A stretch of 64,000 nucleotides of DNA from an uncultured Rubrobacteraceae bacterium (GCA_902806065.1 CADCVE010000090.1:1-64000); one strand, 5' to 3'; positions 8,015-17,147 are shown, counted from the stretch's first letter. Notes: generated by a model from the sequence alone, not told the origin. A program made the numbers and translations.

Positions 8015-9622
8015 ATGACGGGGCATTTGGAGCTTTGGATCCTCGGGTTGCTCGTGGCCGTGTCGGGGCTCGTGTTGCTCGCCAACTACTTCAGGGTGCC
8101 TTACCCGATATTCCTGGTCATTGGGGGGCTTGCCCTGAGCCTCATCCCCGCCGTGCCCAACATCCAATTGCCGCCGGATCTCATACTGCTGATCTTCCTG
8201 CCGCCGCTCCTGTACTCGTCAGCCTTTTTCTCCTCGCCACGAGACCTCAAGGCGAACCTGTGGCCTATATCGTCCCTCGCTATCGGTCTCGTACTGCTCA
8301 CGACCTTTACCGTCGCCGCGGTGGGGCACTGGGTCGTAGGGCTCCCGTGGGCGGCGGCGTTCGTTTTGGGAGCGGTCGTCTCGCCGACCGATCCGGTGGC
8401 GGCTTCGGCCATCGCAGGACGTCTCGGAGCGCCGCGCCGGATCGTGACGATCCTCGAAGGCGAGAGCCTCATTAACGACGGCAGCGCGCTAGTCCTGTAC
8501 CAGGTAGCCAGGGGCGCCGTAGTCTACGGGACCTTCTCGCTGTTCGACACAGGGCTGGAGTTCTTGCTCTATGGGGCCGGCGGGGTGGTGATCGGGTTGG
8601 TAGTGGGGTGGATAATCTCACGCGTGCGCCAGCGGGTCGAAGACTCGCTCGTAGAGATCACCATCTCGCTCTTTACACCCTACGCCGCCTACATCCCGGC
8701 CGAAGAGATCGGTGCCTCCGGCGTACTCGCCGCGGTTGCTGCCGGGCTCTACCTGGGCTGGTACTCGCCCGGTATGACCGCGCCGCTGAACCGCCTCGAA
8801 GCGTTCACCGTGTGGGAGGTGTTGCCCTTCTTGCTGAACTCTATTCTGTTTATCCTCATCGGGTTGCAACTCCCCAACATCCTTGGAGGGCTCTCCGGCG
8901 AATACTCGATGATGGTGGTTCTCCTATACGCCTTGCTCGTCAGCCTCACGGTGATCGGGACGCGTCTCGTCTGGACGTTCCCAACGGCTTACCTTCCCGG
9001 GCTGTTCATCCGCCTCCTGCGCCGGCGTGACTACTACTACCCTCCCTGGCGTCATGTGGCCGTGGTTGGTTACACGGGTATGAGAGGGGCCGTCTCCCTG
9101 GCGGCGGCGTTGTCCATTCCCCTGACGGTTCAGGATGGGAGCGCGTTTCCGGGGCGCGACCTGATCCTCTTTCTCACCTTCTGCGTGATCCTGGTTACCC
9201 TGGTACCGCAGGGCTTGAGCTTGCCTTTTATTATCCGCCGTCTGGGTCTGGAGGGCTCCGAAGAAACGGAAGAGCGCGAGGAGATCGAGGCACGTCTGCG
9301 GGTGGCGGAGGCGGGGCTCGAAAAGATCAACGAACTGGAGGACGAGGACCGGGTGCGCGAAGACATGGCCGGGCGAATGCGCGACCTCTACGAGTTTCGC
9401 CGCCGCCGTTTCGCAACGCGCTTGAAAGATCAACCCGAAGACGGCGAGGAAGACGGCAGCTACGAGGAACGCTCCCTGGCATTCCAGAACTTCAGGCGGG
9501 AACTGCTGGGCGCGGAGCGGGCGGCACTGTTGCAACTCAGGAACGAAGGTCGGCTGAGCGACGAGGTACGCCGTCGCGTCGAGCGCGACCTCGACCTCGA
9601 AGACGCGCGCCTGGAGATATAG
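8015..9622 (+). CDS. CPA1-family Na+/H+ antiporter
   Basis: A 535-residue membrane antiporter. Roughly 12 hydrophobic segments fill residues 5-420. The family signature is clear: LIFLPPLLYSSAF, AVVSPTDPVAASAIAGRLGAP (the ion-binding D in SPTDP), EGESLINDGSALVLYQ and GYTGMRGAVSLAAALSIP. The cytoplasmic tail (about 420-535) is highly charged and probably helical, as in bacterial YjcE/NhaP-like proteins. GGGGGAG precedes ATG 8015. Its role would be sodium extrusion and pH homeostasis, complementing the mrp operon at 37-43 kb. Ion specificity cannot be read from sequence. Confidence 0.9.
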   Translation: MTGHLELWILGLLVAVSGLVLLANYFRVPYPIFLVIGGLALSLIPAVPNIQLPPDLILLIFLPPLLYSSAFFSSPRDLKANLWPISSLAIGLVLLTTFTVAAVGHWVVGLPWAAAFVLGAVVSPTDPVAASAIAGRLGAPRRIVTILEGESLINDGSALVLYQVARGAVVYGTFSLFDTGLEFLLYGAGGVVIGLVVGWIISRVRQRVEDSLVEITISLFTPYAAYIPAEEIGASGVLAAVAAGLYLGWYSPGMTAPLNRLEAFTVWEVLPFLLNSILFILIGLQLPNILGGLSGEYSMMVVLLYALLVSLTVIGTRLVWTFPTAYLPGLFIRLLRRRDYYYPPWRHVAVVGYTGMRGAVSLAAALSIPLTVQDGSAFPGRDLILFLTFCVILVTLVPQGLSLPFIIRRLGLEGSEETEEREEIEARLRVAEAGLEKINELEDEDRVREDMAGRMRDLYEFRRRRFATRLKDQPEDGEEDGSYEERSLAFQNFRRELLGAERAALLQLRNEGRLSDEVRRRVERDLDLEDARLEI

Positions 9623-9643
9623 AGCAGATTCACCAGACATCCG

Positions 9644-9835
9644 TAGTCTTACGCGCCCCAGGTCAGTAGCAGGCCGCGAAACTCCGAGGACGAAGAAGAA
9701 GTCGAAGCCGGGGTCGGTCAACTCGACTTCCAGAGCGTACTTCCAGTCCATACGGGCTCGGACAGCCTGTGCCGCCTGCTGATCCGAAAGCCCTCGACGA
9801 ACTGCATCACCGTTACCGAAGCCAATCTCCACGAC
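9644..9835 (-). pseudogene. IS1182-family transposase fragment
   Basis: The minus strand reads RGLSDQQAAQAVRARMDWKY, ALEVELTDPGFD, then after a one-base shift SEFRGLLLTWG. These are the DUF772-type N-terminal blocks of IS1182-like DDE transposases. Only about 60 codons survive, with a frameshift and no catalytic core, so this is a relic. No ends or target duplications are visible. Confidence 0.65.
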
Positions 9836-9951
9836 GCGATGGTGTTGGGGTGATTCAGCCCGTGTGCGAGTATCCGCTGCTCCCCCCGATGCAGCGAGCC
9901 TCTGGGCTCCTAATATTCTTCGGAGATCAGCCCGGGTGTCTTCGGTAGAGG

Positions 9952-10839
9952 TCAGGTGGAGAGCAGATGCCGGTAGCTCTCCGGGTATCGGCGCAAGAAT
10001 TCGGCGAGCGCCATCGGCGCATGGCCGGCTAGCTCGCTGACCGTATTGCTCACAACGTCCAATTCGCCGACCGCTATCGCCGCGTATGAGGTGACCCATC
10101 CTTCGACCTCCCATTCGGGTGCGTCGTAGGAGGCGCGTGATGCGTAAGCCTCTTCGAGTGTCTCCGCACGGTAGACGATGTTGCGGCCGGTGACCCGGGA
10201 AAGCTCCTCGACGACCTGGTACAGCGTGATCCCCTCTGGTCCCGTCACGTCGTATGAGCGCCCGTCGTGATCCTCCCCGCCTAGTAGGACCGTGACGGCC
10301 ACGTCCGCGACGTCGTCGCGCGCCACCGCCGCCACGCGTCCGTCGCCAGCCGGACCACGGATAACACCGTCGTCTCCAGCCATCATGGGTAGCATGTCCA
10401 GGTAGAGGCTGTCGCGCAGAAACGCCGTGCGGACGTTGGCGGCACGCATATGTTCTTCCGTCCGCCAGTGATCGCGGGCGAAGGTAAAGGTGGCCTCCGG
10501 CGCCGCGCCGAGAAAGGACAGGTACACGATCCGCTTCACCCCGGCCTCTACAGCCGCATCGACGGTGGCGATATGCTGCTGCACCCGGTCGAAGGCCTCG
10601 CTTCCCGAGACCATGAAGAAGGTTTGTATGCCATCCAGAGCTCTCCGCATCGCCTGGGGATTGTCGTAGGAGGCTTCGGCGACTTCCGCCCCTGGAAGAT
10701 CCGGAGCGCGTCTCGTATCGCGAGCGATCAACCGCTGCCCGTGACCCAGGTTTGCCAGCCGGGCCGCCACCCAGCCACCCACGGCGCCGGTCGCACCTGA
10801 GACCGCGACCTCAACCTGCCGGACTCCTCGCGCGCTCAT
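9952..10839 (-). CDS. NmrA-like NAD(P)-dependent reductase (atypical SDR)
   Basis: A 295-residue protein with an N-terminal Rossmann motif GATGAVGGWVAARLA and the layout of NmrA/HSCARG or NAD(P)H azoreductase-like SDRs: VSGSEAFDRVQQH, VKRIVYLSFLGA, then a C-terminal domain with VTGPEGITLYQVVEELS. There is no YxxxK active site in the usual place, so it may be a redox sensor or a reductase of unknown substrate. The ATG at 10839 is preferred because a TATTTT -10-like element lies 6 nt upstream, giving a leaderless transcript; no ribosome site exists. It is not part of an obvious operon. Confidence 0.8.
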   Translation of the reverse strand: MSARGVRQVEVAVSGATGAVGGWVAARLANLGHGQRLIARDTRRAPDLPGAEVAEASYDNPQAMRRALDGIQTFFMVSGSEAFDRVQQHIATVDAAVEAGVKRIVYLSFLGAAPEATFTFARDHWRTEEHMRAANVRTAFLRDSLYLDMLPMMAGDDGVIRGPAGDGRVAAVARDDVADVAVTVLLGGEDHDGRSYDVTGPEGITLYQVVEELSRVTGRNIVYRAETLEEAYASRASYDAPEWEVEGWVTSYAAIAVGELDVVSNTVSELAGHAPMALAEFLRRYPESYRHLLST

Positions 10840-10845
10840 GCTGCA

Positions 10846-10851
10846 AAAATA
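10846..10851 (-). promoter_or_regulatory. Leaderless-type -10 element for the NmrA-like gene
   Basis: TATTTT reads on the minus strand and ends 6 nt before the ATG at 10839, so the predicted transcription start coincides with the start codon. No -35 is clear. Confidence 0.4.
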
Positions 10852-10972
10852 CCAGAGAACAGTACGTAACACCGCGCTATACGCGGCACCTGCACTCCGC
10901 GGACCATTTTTGTCCCGAACGGAGGATAAGCTGTTTCCGAGTTGGTGCAGTGGTGGATTGGAACGAGCGTTT

Positions 10973-11395
10973 ATGAAAGCGGATGTTTACCAGGAGCCAT
11001 TTTGTCACCGTGGAGGAGATGCCGGACCCGACGATACAGGAGCCGAACGACGCTATCGTCAGAAATACCACGACCAATATCTGCGGCTTGGACCTGGGCA
11101 CGTACGAGGGATGCACACCGGGGACCGGGCTTCATCTTCGGCCACGAGGACCAGGGCGTGGTCGAATAGGTCGACGATGGTTGCGTCAAGGTCAAGATCG
11201 GTGACCGGGTGAGCATGCCGTTCAACCTCGGTTGCGGTTTCTGGTTCAACTGTGAGCGGGGCCAGACGGACTGGAAGGCTGTAGCCGCTTTCGAGATCTC
11301 CGGCGACCGCGACGACCTCATCGCGGACTGGGAGACGCTCCTGGACAGATGTCCCGACAGCGAGTGGGTCAAAAAGGCAAGCTACGTCAGAGGAT
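10973..11395 (+). pseudogene. Decayed zinc-dependent formaldehyde/alcohol dehydrogenase
   Basis: Joining three frames from ATG 10973 yields the N-terminus of a glutathione-independent formaldehyde dehydrogenase-like MDR protein: MKADVYQ, then VTVEEMPDPTIQEPNDAIV with NICGLDLGTYEG, then IFGHEDQGVVE, an in-frame TAG, and KIGDRVSMPFNLGCGFWFNCERG. Catalytic C/H/E and the first structural cysteine are still readable. After about 140 codons the sequence changes to an unrelated acidic segment (DRDDLIADWETLL) and stops. The intact gene at 11581 is a close paralogue (same PDPxIQEPNDAIV block), so this looks like a decayed duplicate. Confidence 0.75.
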
Positions 11396-11580
11396 AAGGT
11401 ACCGGCTTATCGGTACGAAACTCATGTTCAACCACGGCCTATGCACCATCGTCTTTGATGGAGGACTAGGGCAAATTCTGCATACTTCGAACCATCTTTG
11501 CCCCTGGGGTGGTACGCGACTTACGGTCTTGGGTACCTACAATTAGGTTTCAAATCCCACAACGACGAAGGTAGGACGAA

Positions 11581-12771
11581 ATGAAGGCGATAGCTTGGCA
11601 CGGTAAGCGTGACGTACGGGTTGATAACGTACCCGACCCCATCATTCAGGAGCCGAACGATGCCATCGTGCGCATCACGACGACGGCTATCTGTGGCTCC
11701 GACCTGCACCTGTACGAGGTGCTCGGGATGTTCATGGGTGAGGGCGACATCCTCGGGCACGAGCCCATGGGTATCGTCGAGGAGGTCGGCCCGGAGGCTA
11801 CGAACATCTCCCCCGGTGACCGGGTGGTGCTCCCGTTCACTATCTGCTGCGGGCACTGCTGGATGTGCGGCCAGGGTCTCCAGTCGCAGTGCGAGACGAC
11901 GCAGGTGCGCGAGCAGGGCATGGGCGCGTCGCTGTTCGGGTTCAGCAAGCTCTACGGAGAGGTGGCTGGCGGGCAGGCCGAGTTCCTGCGCGTGCCGCAG
12001 GCACAGTACACGCCGATCAAGGTGCCGGAGGAGGCCGCTGGCATGCCGGACGAGCGCTTCGTGTACCTCTCGGACGTTTTGCCTACGTCCTGGCAGGCGG
12101 TGGAATATGCTGGTATCCCTGACGGCGGAAGCGTGGCGGTCTTTGGGCTAGGCCCGATCGGCCAGATGAGCTCGCGTATCGCGCTGCATAAGGGGTATCG
12201 GGTCATCGCCGTGGACTTCGTGCCCGAGCGACTGGAGAAGGCACGTGGCTTCGGGATCGAGGTCGTGGACGCCTCCGCTGTCGAGGACGTCCCCGAGGCT
12301 ATCCGTGAGATGACCGACGGCCGGGGGCCGGACTCGGTGATCGACGCTGTTGGGATGGAGGCGCACGGCTCGCCTGCTACCGGACTCACGCAGCAGATCG
12401 CGGGTCTCCTGCCCGACGCGGTCGCGCAGAACGTCATGAACGAGGCCGGGGTCGACCGCCTGAATGTCCTCTATCAGGCCATTCAGACAGTACGCCGGGG
12501 CGGCACGCTTTCGCTCATCGGTCTCTACGGTGGGCAGGCCGACCCTATTCCCATGCTGACGCTCTTCGACAAACAGATCCAACTGCGCATGGGACAGGCC
12601 AACGTCAAGCGCTGGGTGGACGACATCATGCCACTCCTCGTTGACAGCTCCGACCCTCTCGGCGTCGAGAACTTCGCGACGCATAAGATGCCACTAGAGG
12701 AGGCGCCTCACGGCTACGAGATCTTCCAGAAAAAGCAAGACGGCGCTATAAAGATCCTGCTTCAACCCTGA
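11581..12771 (+). CDS. Zinc-dependent alcohol dehydrogenase (glutathione-independent formaldehyde dehydrogenase-like)
   Basis: A 396-residue MDR-superfamily dehydrogenase. Catalytic zinc ligands are Cys38 (CGSDLH), His60 and Glu61 (GHEPMG). The structural zinc lobe is complete: Cys90, Cys93, Cys96, Cys104 in CGHCWMCGQGLQSQC. The Rossmann motif is VFGLGPIG near residue 180. Extra insertions after the nucleotide-binding domain match the formaldehyde dehydrogenase branch. Substrate could be formaldehyde or another small aldehyde or alcohol with NAD+. An AAGGTAGGA stretch precedes ATG 11581. Confidence 0.88.
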   Translation: MKAIAWHGKRDVRVDNVPDPIIQEPNDAIVRITTTAICGSDLHLYEVLGMFMGEGDILGHEPMGIVEEVGPEATNISPGDRVVLPFTICCGHCWMCGQGLQSQCETTQVREQGMGASLFGFSKLYGEVAGGQAEFLRVPQAQYTPIKVPEEAAGMPDERFVYLSDVLPTSWQAVEYAGIPDGGSVAVFGLGPIGQMSSRIALHKGYRVIAVDFVPERLEKARGFGIEVVDASAVEDVPEAIREMTDGRGPDSVIDAVGMEAHGSPATGLTQQIAGLLPDAVAQNVMNEAGVDRLNVLYQAIQTVRRGGTLSLIGLYGGQADPIPMLTLFDKQIQLRMGQANVKRWVDDIMPLLVDSSDPLGVENFATHKMPLEEAPHGYEIFQKKQDGAIKILLQP

Positions 12772-12890
12772 CCAACTGCACACGACGAGGGGCAAACCGT
12801 GCACCGGCGTAAGTAGAGCGATCGAGCCGTAACTCGAACAGTCGAGGATAGACTCTCGTACCCTGTGGCGGGAAGTCTCCTCGTAACTAG

Positions 12891-12928
12891 CGGGCGTGAT
12901 TCTCTCGTACCTCAGAGAATCACGCCCG
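12891..12928. terminator. Perfect 15-bp hairpin
   Basis: CGGGCGTGATTCTCT at 12891-12905 is exactly complementary to AGAGAATCACGCCCG at 12914-12928, with an 8-nt loop. It lies 120 nt after the dehydrogenase stop and about 70 nt before the acetyltransferase start. No T tract follows on either strand. Probably a terminator; a protein-binding site is also possible. Confidence 0.6.
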
Positions 12929-12998
12929 TGGCTCTAACAAAATCGCCACCTTCCTCGGTGCTTGGCAGATCTCCGGCGCTCCTGCTACCGTGTGTGAC

Positions 12999-13832
12999 AT
13001 GTTGGTGACGCGTTCTAGGCTCGCTCGGGATCTGGAGAAGCTCGGGTTGGGGTCGGGTGGGGTAGCGATGGTCCATTGCCGAATGTCCGCGCTCGGTTGG
13101 GTAGTCGGCGGCGCGGAGACCGTCGTGCGCGCCCTGCTCGACGCCTTGGGACCGGACGGGACGCTTATGGCCTACACGGGCTGGCAGGACGAGCCACCGA
13201 GCGACCTCGACGCGCTGGACGACGAGAAGAGGCGGATCTACCAGGAAGAACATCCCGCGTACGACCCGCGTGTCGCCCTCGCCTGCCGCGAGCACGGAAG
13301 GATCCCGGAGGTCTTGAGAACCTGGCCGGGAGCGCACCACAGCGGGCATCCGGAGGCAGGTGTGGCGGCTGTTGGTCCCCTCGCCGAAGCTCTCACCGCC
13401 GAGCATCCCTACGACGATGCTTACGGCGCGGGCACGCCCTACGCCCGGCTAGTCGACCTTGGAGGTGAGGTCGTGGTATTGGGGGCACCGCTGGACACTG
13501 TGACGCTGGTGCACCATGCGGAGGCCGTGGCGGAGGTCACTGGCAAACGCCGAGTTAACTTCGGCATGCCCGTGATCTTGGACGGCGAGTGTCTCTGGCG
13601 GACCTTCTCGGACATCAACACCTCGGAGGGAGCCTTGCCTTACGAAAGTGTGCTTGGTGAGGAGCCGTATGTCGAGTACATTGCGCGCTCCGCATTTGCT
13701 GCCGGAGCCGGGAGGAGCGGTCCGGTCGGAGAGGGCACGGCCTACCTGTTTGATGCACGGAGGCTGGTCGAGTACGCGGTCGGTTGGATCGAGCGGAACT
13801 TCCCGACCGGGGGCTTGGGGGCTACCAGGTAA
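12999..13832 (+). CDS. Aminoglycoside N(3)-acetyltransferase (AAC(3) family)
   Basis: A 277-residue antibiotic NAT-family protein that would transfer acetyl from acetyl-CoA to the 3-amino group of a 2-deoxystreptamine aminoglycoside. Family blocks are present: DLEKLGLGSGGVAMVHCRMSALGWVVGGAETVV, GTLMAYTGWQDEP, WPGAHHSGHPEAGVAAVG, and the active-site area LGAPLDTVTLVHHAEAVA. ATG 12999 is favoured since TACCGT ends 7 nt upstream (leaderless arrangement); GTG 12990 is an alternative. It stands alone with native-like base composition, so it looks like a chromosomal, possibly intrinsic, enzyme. Real substrate is unproven. Confidence 0.85.
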   Translation: MLVTRSRLARDLEKLGLGSGGVAMVHCRMSALGWVVGGAETVVRALLDALGPDGTLMAYTGWQDEPPSDLDALDDEKRRIYQEEHPAYDPRVALACREHGRIPEVLRTWPGAHHSGHPEAGVAAVGPLAEALTAEHPYDDAYGAGTPYARLVDLGGEVVVLGAPLDTVTLVHHAEAVAEVTGKRRVNFGMPVILDGECLWRTFSDINTSEGALPYESVLGEEPYVEYIARSAFAAGAGRSGPVGEGTAYLFDARRLVEYAVGWIERNFPTGGLGATR

Positions 13833-14229
13833 AGCAAGCACGCGAGATCATTGCCACGCTTCTGTCTTTAGAGGGGGTTCTGCATAGGGGAGCAACAAGT
13901 CCTACGAGACTAGCGAAGCTGGTCACTGGGACCGCCAGCAGGGACCTTGTCCAGGGCGTACTCGCCATCCTCAACGGCCTTAAATCATTCCGCATCCGAG
14001 CGCTCGAAGAGCCGCGTTTGTGGGCGCGAGTGGAGATTCTCGAACAAGGTCGGCCTCTTTACTCTCCTCAAACCTGTCGGTACCCGTTCAGTCAGTAAAG
14101 GGACCCTAGCGTACCCGTGGTGACCGAGTGTGCCTTAGAGCCTGACGATGAAGCGCAAGTGCGGCGTTCTCCGGGCGGGGTCTCTTTCGGGGCCTCATAT
14201 TGGGGATCTTCTCGAAGATTCTCTCACTA
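13833..14229. other. Intergenic region with no supported gene
   Basis: About 400 bp between convergent genes. A plus-strand frame running to 14098 continues from within the acetyltransferase region in another frame; it has no ribosome site or motif. No clear terminator hairpin was found. Confidence 0.4.
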
Positions 14230-15273
14230 TCAGCTTCCGTTCTCAGAGGACAACAGCAACGCCGTGGAGGCCGCGGTTAGTTGGATCATGGCTCGCAGGT
14301 AAGAGATGTTTAGCTTGTCTACCGTGTCGCCGGACTCGTGGTACCAGGGATAGGAGTCGTACTTCGTGCCGTCGGTGAGTATCAGTGCGGGGTAACCGGC
14401 GTCCCAGAAGCTCTGGTGGTCGGAGCGGGCCAGGCAGTCGTCGGTGAGGTTCAACGGAGATTCTATAATTTCCAGGGCTTGCAGAACGGCTTCGTCGAGA
14501 GATCCGGACTGGTTGCATGAGCCCATTACCGCCTCGAAGCGGCCTTCGTCGTAGCCGATCATGTCACTGTTGATGTTCCCGAGGATCGCCCCCTCGCCTT
14601 CTCGCCGCCCGATGTCGCTGACGACGCTTTGTACATAGTCGCGGCTCCCATACTGGCCGATCTCCTCCAGGTCATACGCTACGAAGTGGAGCGTGTGTTC
14701 CGGCTCTACCTGTCTGAGCGCCTTCGCCACCTCCAGAAGCGAGACCAAACCGCTCGCGTCATCGCTTGCCCCTGCGTTGTAAACGGAGTCAAGGTGCGCG
14801 GTCACCCAAAGATGTTTCCCGCCCCCGGCCTCTGCCCTTGTCCCTTGCAGAGTCGCCTCCACGTTGAACCCCCGCCTGTCGTCGATGTCGAACTCGATAA
14901 CGCGCGCGGGGACACCCGCCGCCTCGAAGGACTCCTGCATGTACCGGGCCGCCTCTTCTCTTCCCTCCTCGCTTCCGCGCTCGGCTATAGTCACCTCGCC
15001 ACTCGCAAGTGGGGCGGGAGAAATGCCCGTCAGATGAGCCAGACTGATCTGAATAGATGCTTCGTCTATGCTTGACGCCGCGTCTATAGCGGTGTTCCGT
15101 ACCGGCTCCGTGACAAGGATTCCCTGTGCCGGTTGCGCGGCTGCATTCGGGGTATCGCCGGCTCCTTCCTCCGTAGGGCCGCCACAGCTAGCCAGGAGCG
15201 TTACGAGGGCGAGCCTGGAAACGAGCCGCGCCACGCGCCCAGCGAATGTTTCGCGTCTCAAGGTACTTTCCAA
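14230..15273 (-). CDS. M28-family zinc peptidase lipoprotein
   Basis: A 347-residue aminopeptidase-like protein. The N-terminus has a basic stretch, a hydrophobic segment and a lipobox LLASC with Cys30, so it should be membrane-anchored on the outside. The catalytic domain shows the two-zinc M28 ligands in order: TAHLDSV, GASDDASG, DLEEIGQYGS (the EE pair), NINSDMIGYD and YHESGDT. It probably trims peptides outside the cell; specificity is unknown. The start is TTG 15273 or an in-frame TTG 12 nt downstream; neither has a strong ribosome site. Confidence 0.85.
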   Translation of the reverse strand: MESTLRRETFAGRVARLVSRLALVTLLASCGGPTEEGAGDTPNAAAQPAQGILVTEPVRNTAIDAASSIDEASIQISLAHLTGISPAPLASGEVTIAERGSEEGREEAARYMQESFEAAGVPARVIEFDIDDRRGFNVEATLQGTRAEAGGGKHLWVTAHLDSVYNAGASDDASGLVSLLEVAKALRQVEPEHTLHFVAYDLEEIGQYGSRDYVQSVVSDIGRREGEGAILGNINSDMIGYDEGRFEAVMGSCNQSGSLDEAVLQALEIIESPLNLTDDCLARSDHQSFWDAGYPALILTDGTKYDSYPWYHESGDTVDKLNISYLRAMIQLTAASTALLLSSENGS

Positions 15274-15514
15274 CTCAAACCTACCCCTTTATCCTACTTG
15301 GCACTCTGAAGATGGCGGCTGAACCATCGGTTAAAGGGTCCGAAGCTCTGCTGCCTGTTCTCTCTCCCTCTTTGTACACCTTATCGTCTTGTACGTCTTT
15401 GCTTTACTGTCCGTTGCTATCGACGGCCGCCGTCTTTTGTGTGATTGGGGTGGGAGGACGCACTTTGCCGCATGCAGTTGGTTTGGAGAGGTTTAAAGAT
15501 CCGGGGTTACAGGG

Positions 15515-16085
15515 ATGTGCGGCCGGTACACACTCGCGACACCGCTCGGGGGGTTGGTTGCAGAGTTTGGCTTCGGGGGACCGCTGCCGGGTTTGCGACC
15601 GAGCTATAACGTGGCGCCGACGCAGGAAGTGGCGGCGGTTGTAGAAAACGATGGGGGACGCTGGTTGGAGATGTCGAGGTAGCGGCTTATCCCCGCCTGG
15701 GCCGATGACCCCAGGATCGGAGCGGGTACGATCAACGCCCGCTCCGAGAAGTCCTCTTTCGAGAAAGCATTCAAGTAGCGCCGCTGCCTTGTTCTAACGG
15801 GCGGCTTCTATGAGTGGCGAAAGGAGAACGGTGGAAAGCACGCTATATCCGGACGAAAAGCGGACGGCCCTTCGCCTTCGCCGGGCTGTGGGAGAGTTGG
15901 AGTCGCAACGGAGAGGTAATACAGTCCTGTACCATCCTTACCACTGGCGCCGACGACTTCCTGCAAGAGATACACCACGGGATGCCGGTGATGATGGCAC
16001 CCGAAGTCTACGATCTATGGCGCGACCCCGAAGTCCGGGAACCTGACCAACTCTTGACTCTCCTGGCTCCGTACCCCGGCTCGTT
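15515..16085 (+). pseudogene. SOS response-associated peptidase (SRAP/HMCES/YedK-like) pseudogene
   Basis: From ATG 15515 the frame gives MCGRYTLATPLGGL with the catalytic Cys2 of SRAP proteins, then RPSYNVAPTQEV (the conserved Asn). The next conserved block reads SR-stop-LIPAWADDP where the family has a Trp-Gly, so TGG has become TAG. INARSEKSSFEKAFK is followed by a second TAG, then RCLVLTGGFYEWRKENGG carrying the conserved Glu. A frameshift near 15840 is needed to read GRPFAFAGLWESW and the C-terminal HHGMPVMMAPEVYDLWRDP. Two nonsense mutations and one frameshift show loss of this abasic-site protection gene. Confidence 0.88.
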
Positions 16086-16121
16086 GTTGGAGGGTCAACA
16101 GCCCTCCAACAACGAGCCGGG
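16075..16121. repeat. Perfect 20-bp inverted repeat hairpin
   Basis: Arms at 16075-16094 and 16102-16121 are exact reverse complements (CCCGGCTCGTTGTTGGAGGG on the left) around a 7-nt loop. It sits at the C-terminal end of the SRAP pseudogene, 57 nt before psuG. It may be a terminator or an inserted palindromic element; no T tract follows. Confidence 0.65.
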
Positions 16122-16166
16122 CTGGACAGAACGCGCGGCCCGAACGAGGGACGCCGTCTACTCGCG

Positions 16167-16172
16167 TAGACT
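16167..16172 (+). promoter_or_regulatory. Leaderless-type -10 element for psuG
   Basis: TAGACT ends 6 nt before ATG 16179, so transcription would begin at the start codon. There is no ribosome site in the gap. Confidence 0.5.
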
Positions 16173-16178
16173 GTAGCT

Positions 16179-17147
16179 ATGAGGAAGCGTGAAGCCGCGA
16201 GCAACGAACCGGTCGGGTCGATGGTACTCGGCTCCGAGATCGCGGAAGCACTGCGCCGGGCGATACCAGTCGTGGCCCTGGAATCTACTCTCATCTCCCA
16301 CGGCCTGCCCCGTCCCGACAACCTGGAGTTGGCCCACGAGGCAGAGGAGATCGTACGCAGTGAAGGCGCCGTGCCCGCTACTATAGGTATGGTCGGCGGG
16401 GTACCGAAGGTCGGCCTCGATGCCGCGGAACTGGAACTGATGGCTACGCGCGAGGGGATACCGAAGCTCTCGGTCCGGGACCTCGCGCTGGCTGCTGCCA
16501 TGGGGAGCCACGGTGCTACCACCGTCGCGGCGACCGCCCACCTCGCGGCGAAGGCGGGTATCCGGGTCTTCGCCACCGGGGGGCTGGGCGGAGTGCATCG
16601 GGGGGCGCGCGAGTCTTGGGACGTCTCGGCGGACCTGGTGGCGCTCGCCCGGACACCGGTGGCCGTGGTTCGCTCCGGCGTCAAGTCCATTCTGGACGTG
16701 CCCGCCACCCTGGAGCTGCTAGAAAGCCTCGGCGTGCCGGTGGCCGGGTTTCGCACCACGCGCTTCCCGGGCTTCTACCTCACCGACTCCGGCTCGCCCG
16801 TGGATTGGTCCGTGCGGAGTGAGGAGGAGGCAGCGCGGGCGATACTCGCCCTGGAAGTGCTTGGTCCCGATGGGTGCGGGTTTGTGATCTCCAACCCGCT
16901 ACCCGAAGCGGAACAACTCGACCCTACCCTCCACGATCGGGCGCTCCGGACGGGCCTCGAAGAGCTAAAGCGCCGGAATGTGCGCGGAAAAGACGTGACG
17001 CCGTTCTTGTTGGACCGGTTCCGCGAAGAGACGGGAGGGGAGAGCCTGGAGGTGAACAAGAGGATCCTCCGCAACAACGCGCGTCTGGCGGCCCGCATCG
17101 CCGTGGCCCTCGCCGACCTTCGAGCCGGAGAGCGCGCCCGAAGCTAA
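16179..17147 (+). CDS. psuG: Pseudouridine-5'-phosphate glycosidase
   Basis: A 322-residue enzyme that cleaves pseudouridine 5'-phosphate to uracil and ribose 5-phosphate. Family blocks are all present: [79 protein letters not shown] (metal-binding Asp), [16 protein letters not shown], and [15 protein letters not shown]. Length matches the family. No psuK kinase or pseudouridine transporter is adjacent, though an EamA exporter lies 1 kb away. It converges with the next gene, overlapping by 4 nt, and has a leaderless-type promoter. Confidence 0.95.
   Translation: MRKREAASNEPVGSMVLGSEIAEALRRAIPVVALESTLISHGLPRPDNLELAHEAEEIVRSEGAVPATIGMVGGVPKVGLDAAELELMATREGIPKLSVRDLALAAAMGSHGATTVAATAHLAAKAGIRVFATGGLGGVHRGARESWDVSADLVALARTPVAVVRSGVKSILDVPATLELLESLGVPVAGFRTTRFPGFYLTDSGSPVDWSVRSEEEAARAILALEVLGPDGCGFVISNPLPEAEQLDPTLHDRALRTGLEELKRRNVRGKDVTPFLLDRFREETGGESLEVNKRILRNNARLAARIAVALADLRAGERARS

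Noticed and set aside
8924-10114. A 396-codon open frame on the minus strand overlapping the antiporter
   Set aside because: It is antisense to a clear CPA1 antiporter and to the NmrA-like gene start region; only the short IS1182-like stretch within it is protein-like. High GC produces such shadow frames.
13784-14098. A 104-codon plus-strand ORF after AAC(3)
   Set aside because: It starts inside the acetyltransferase gene, has no ribosome site and no recognisable motif.
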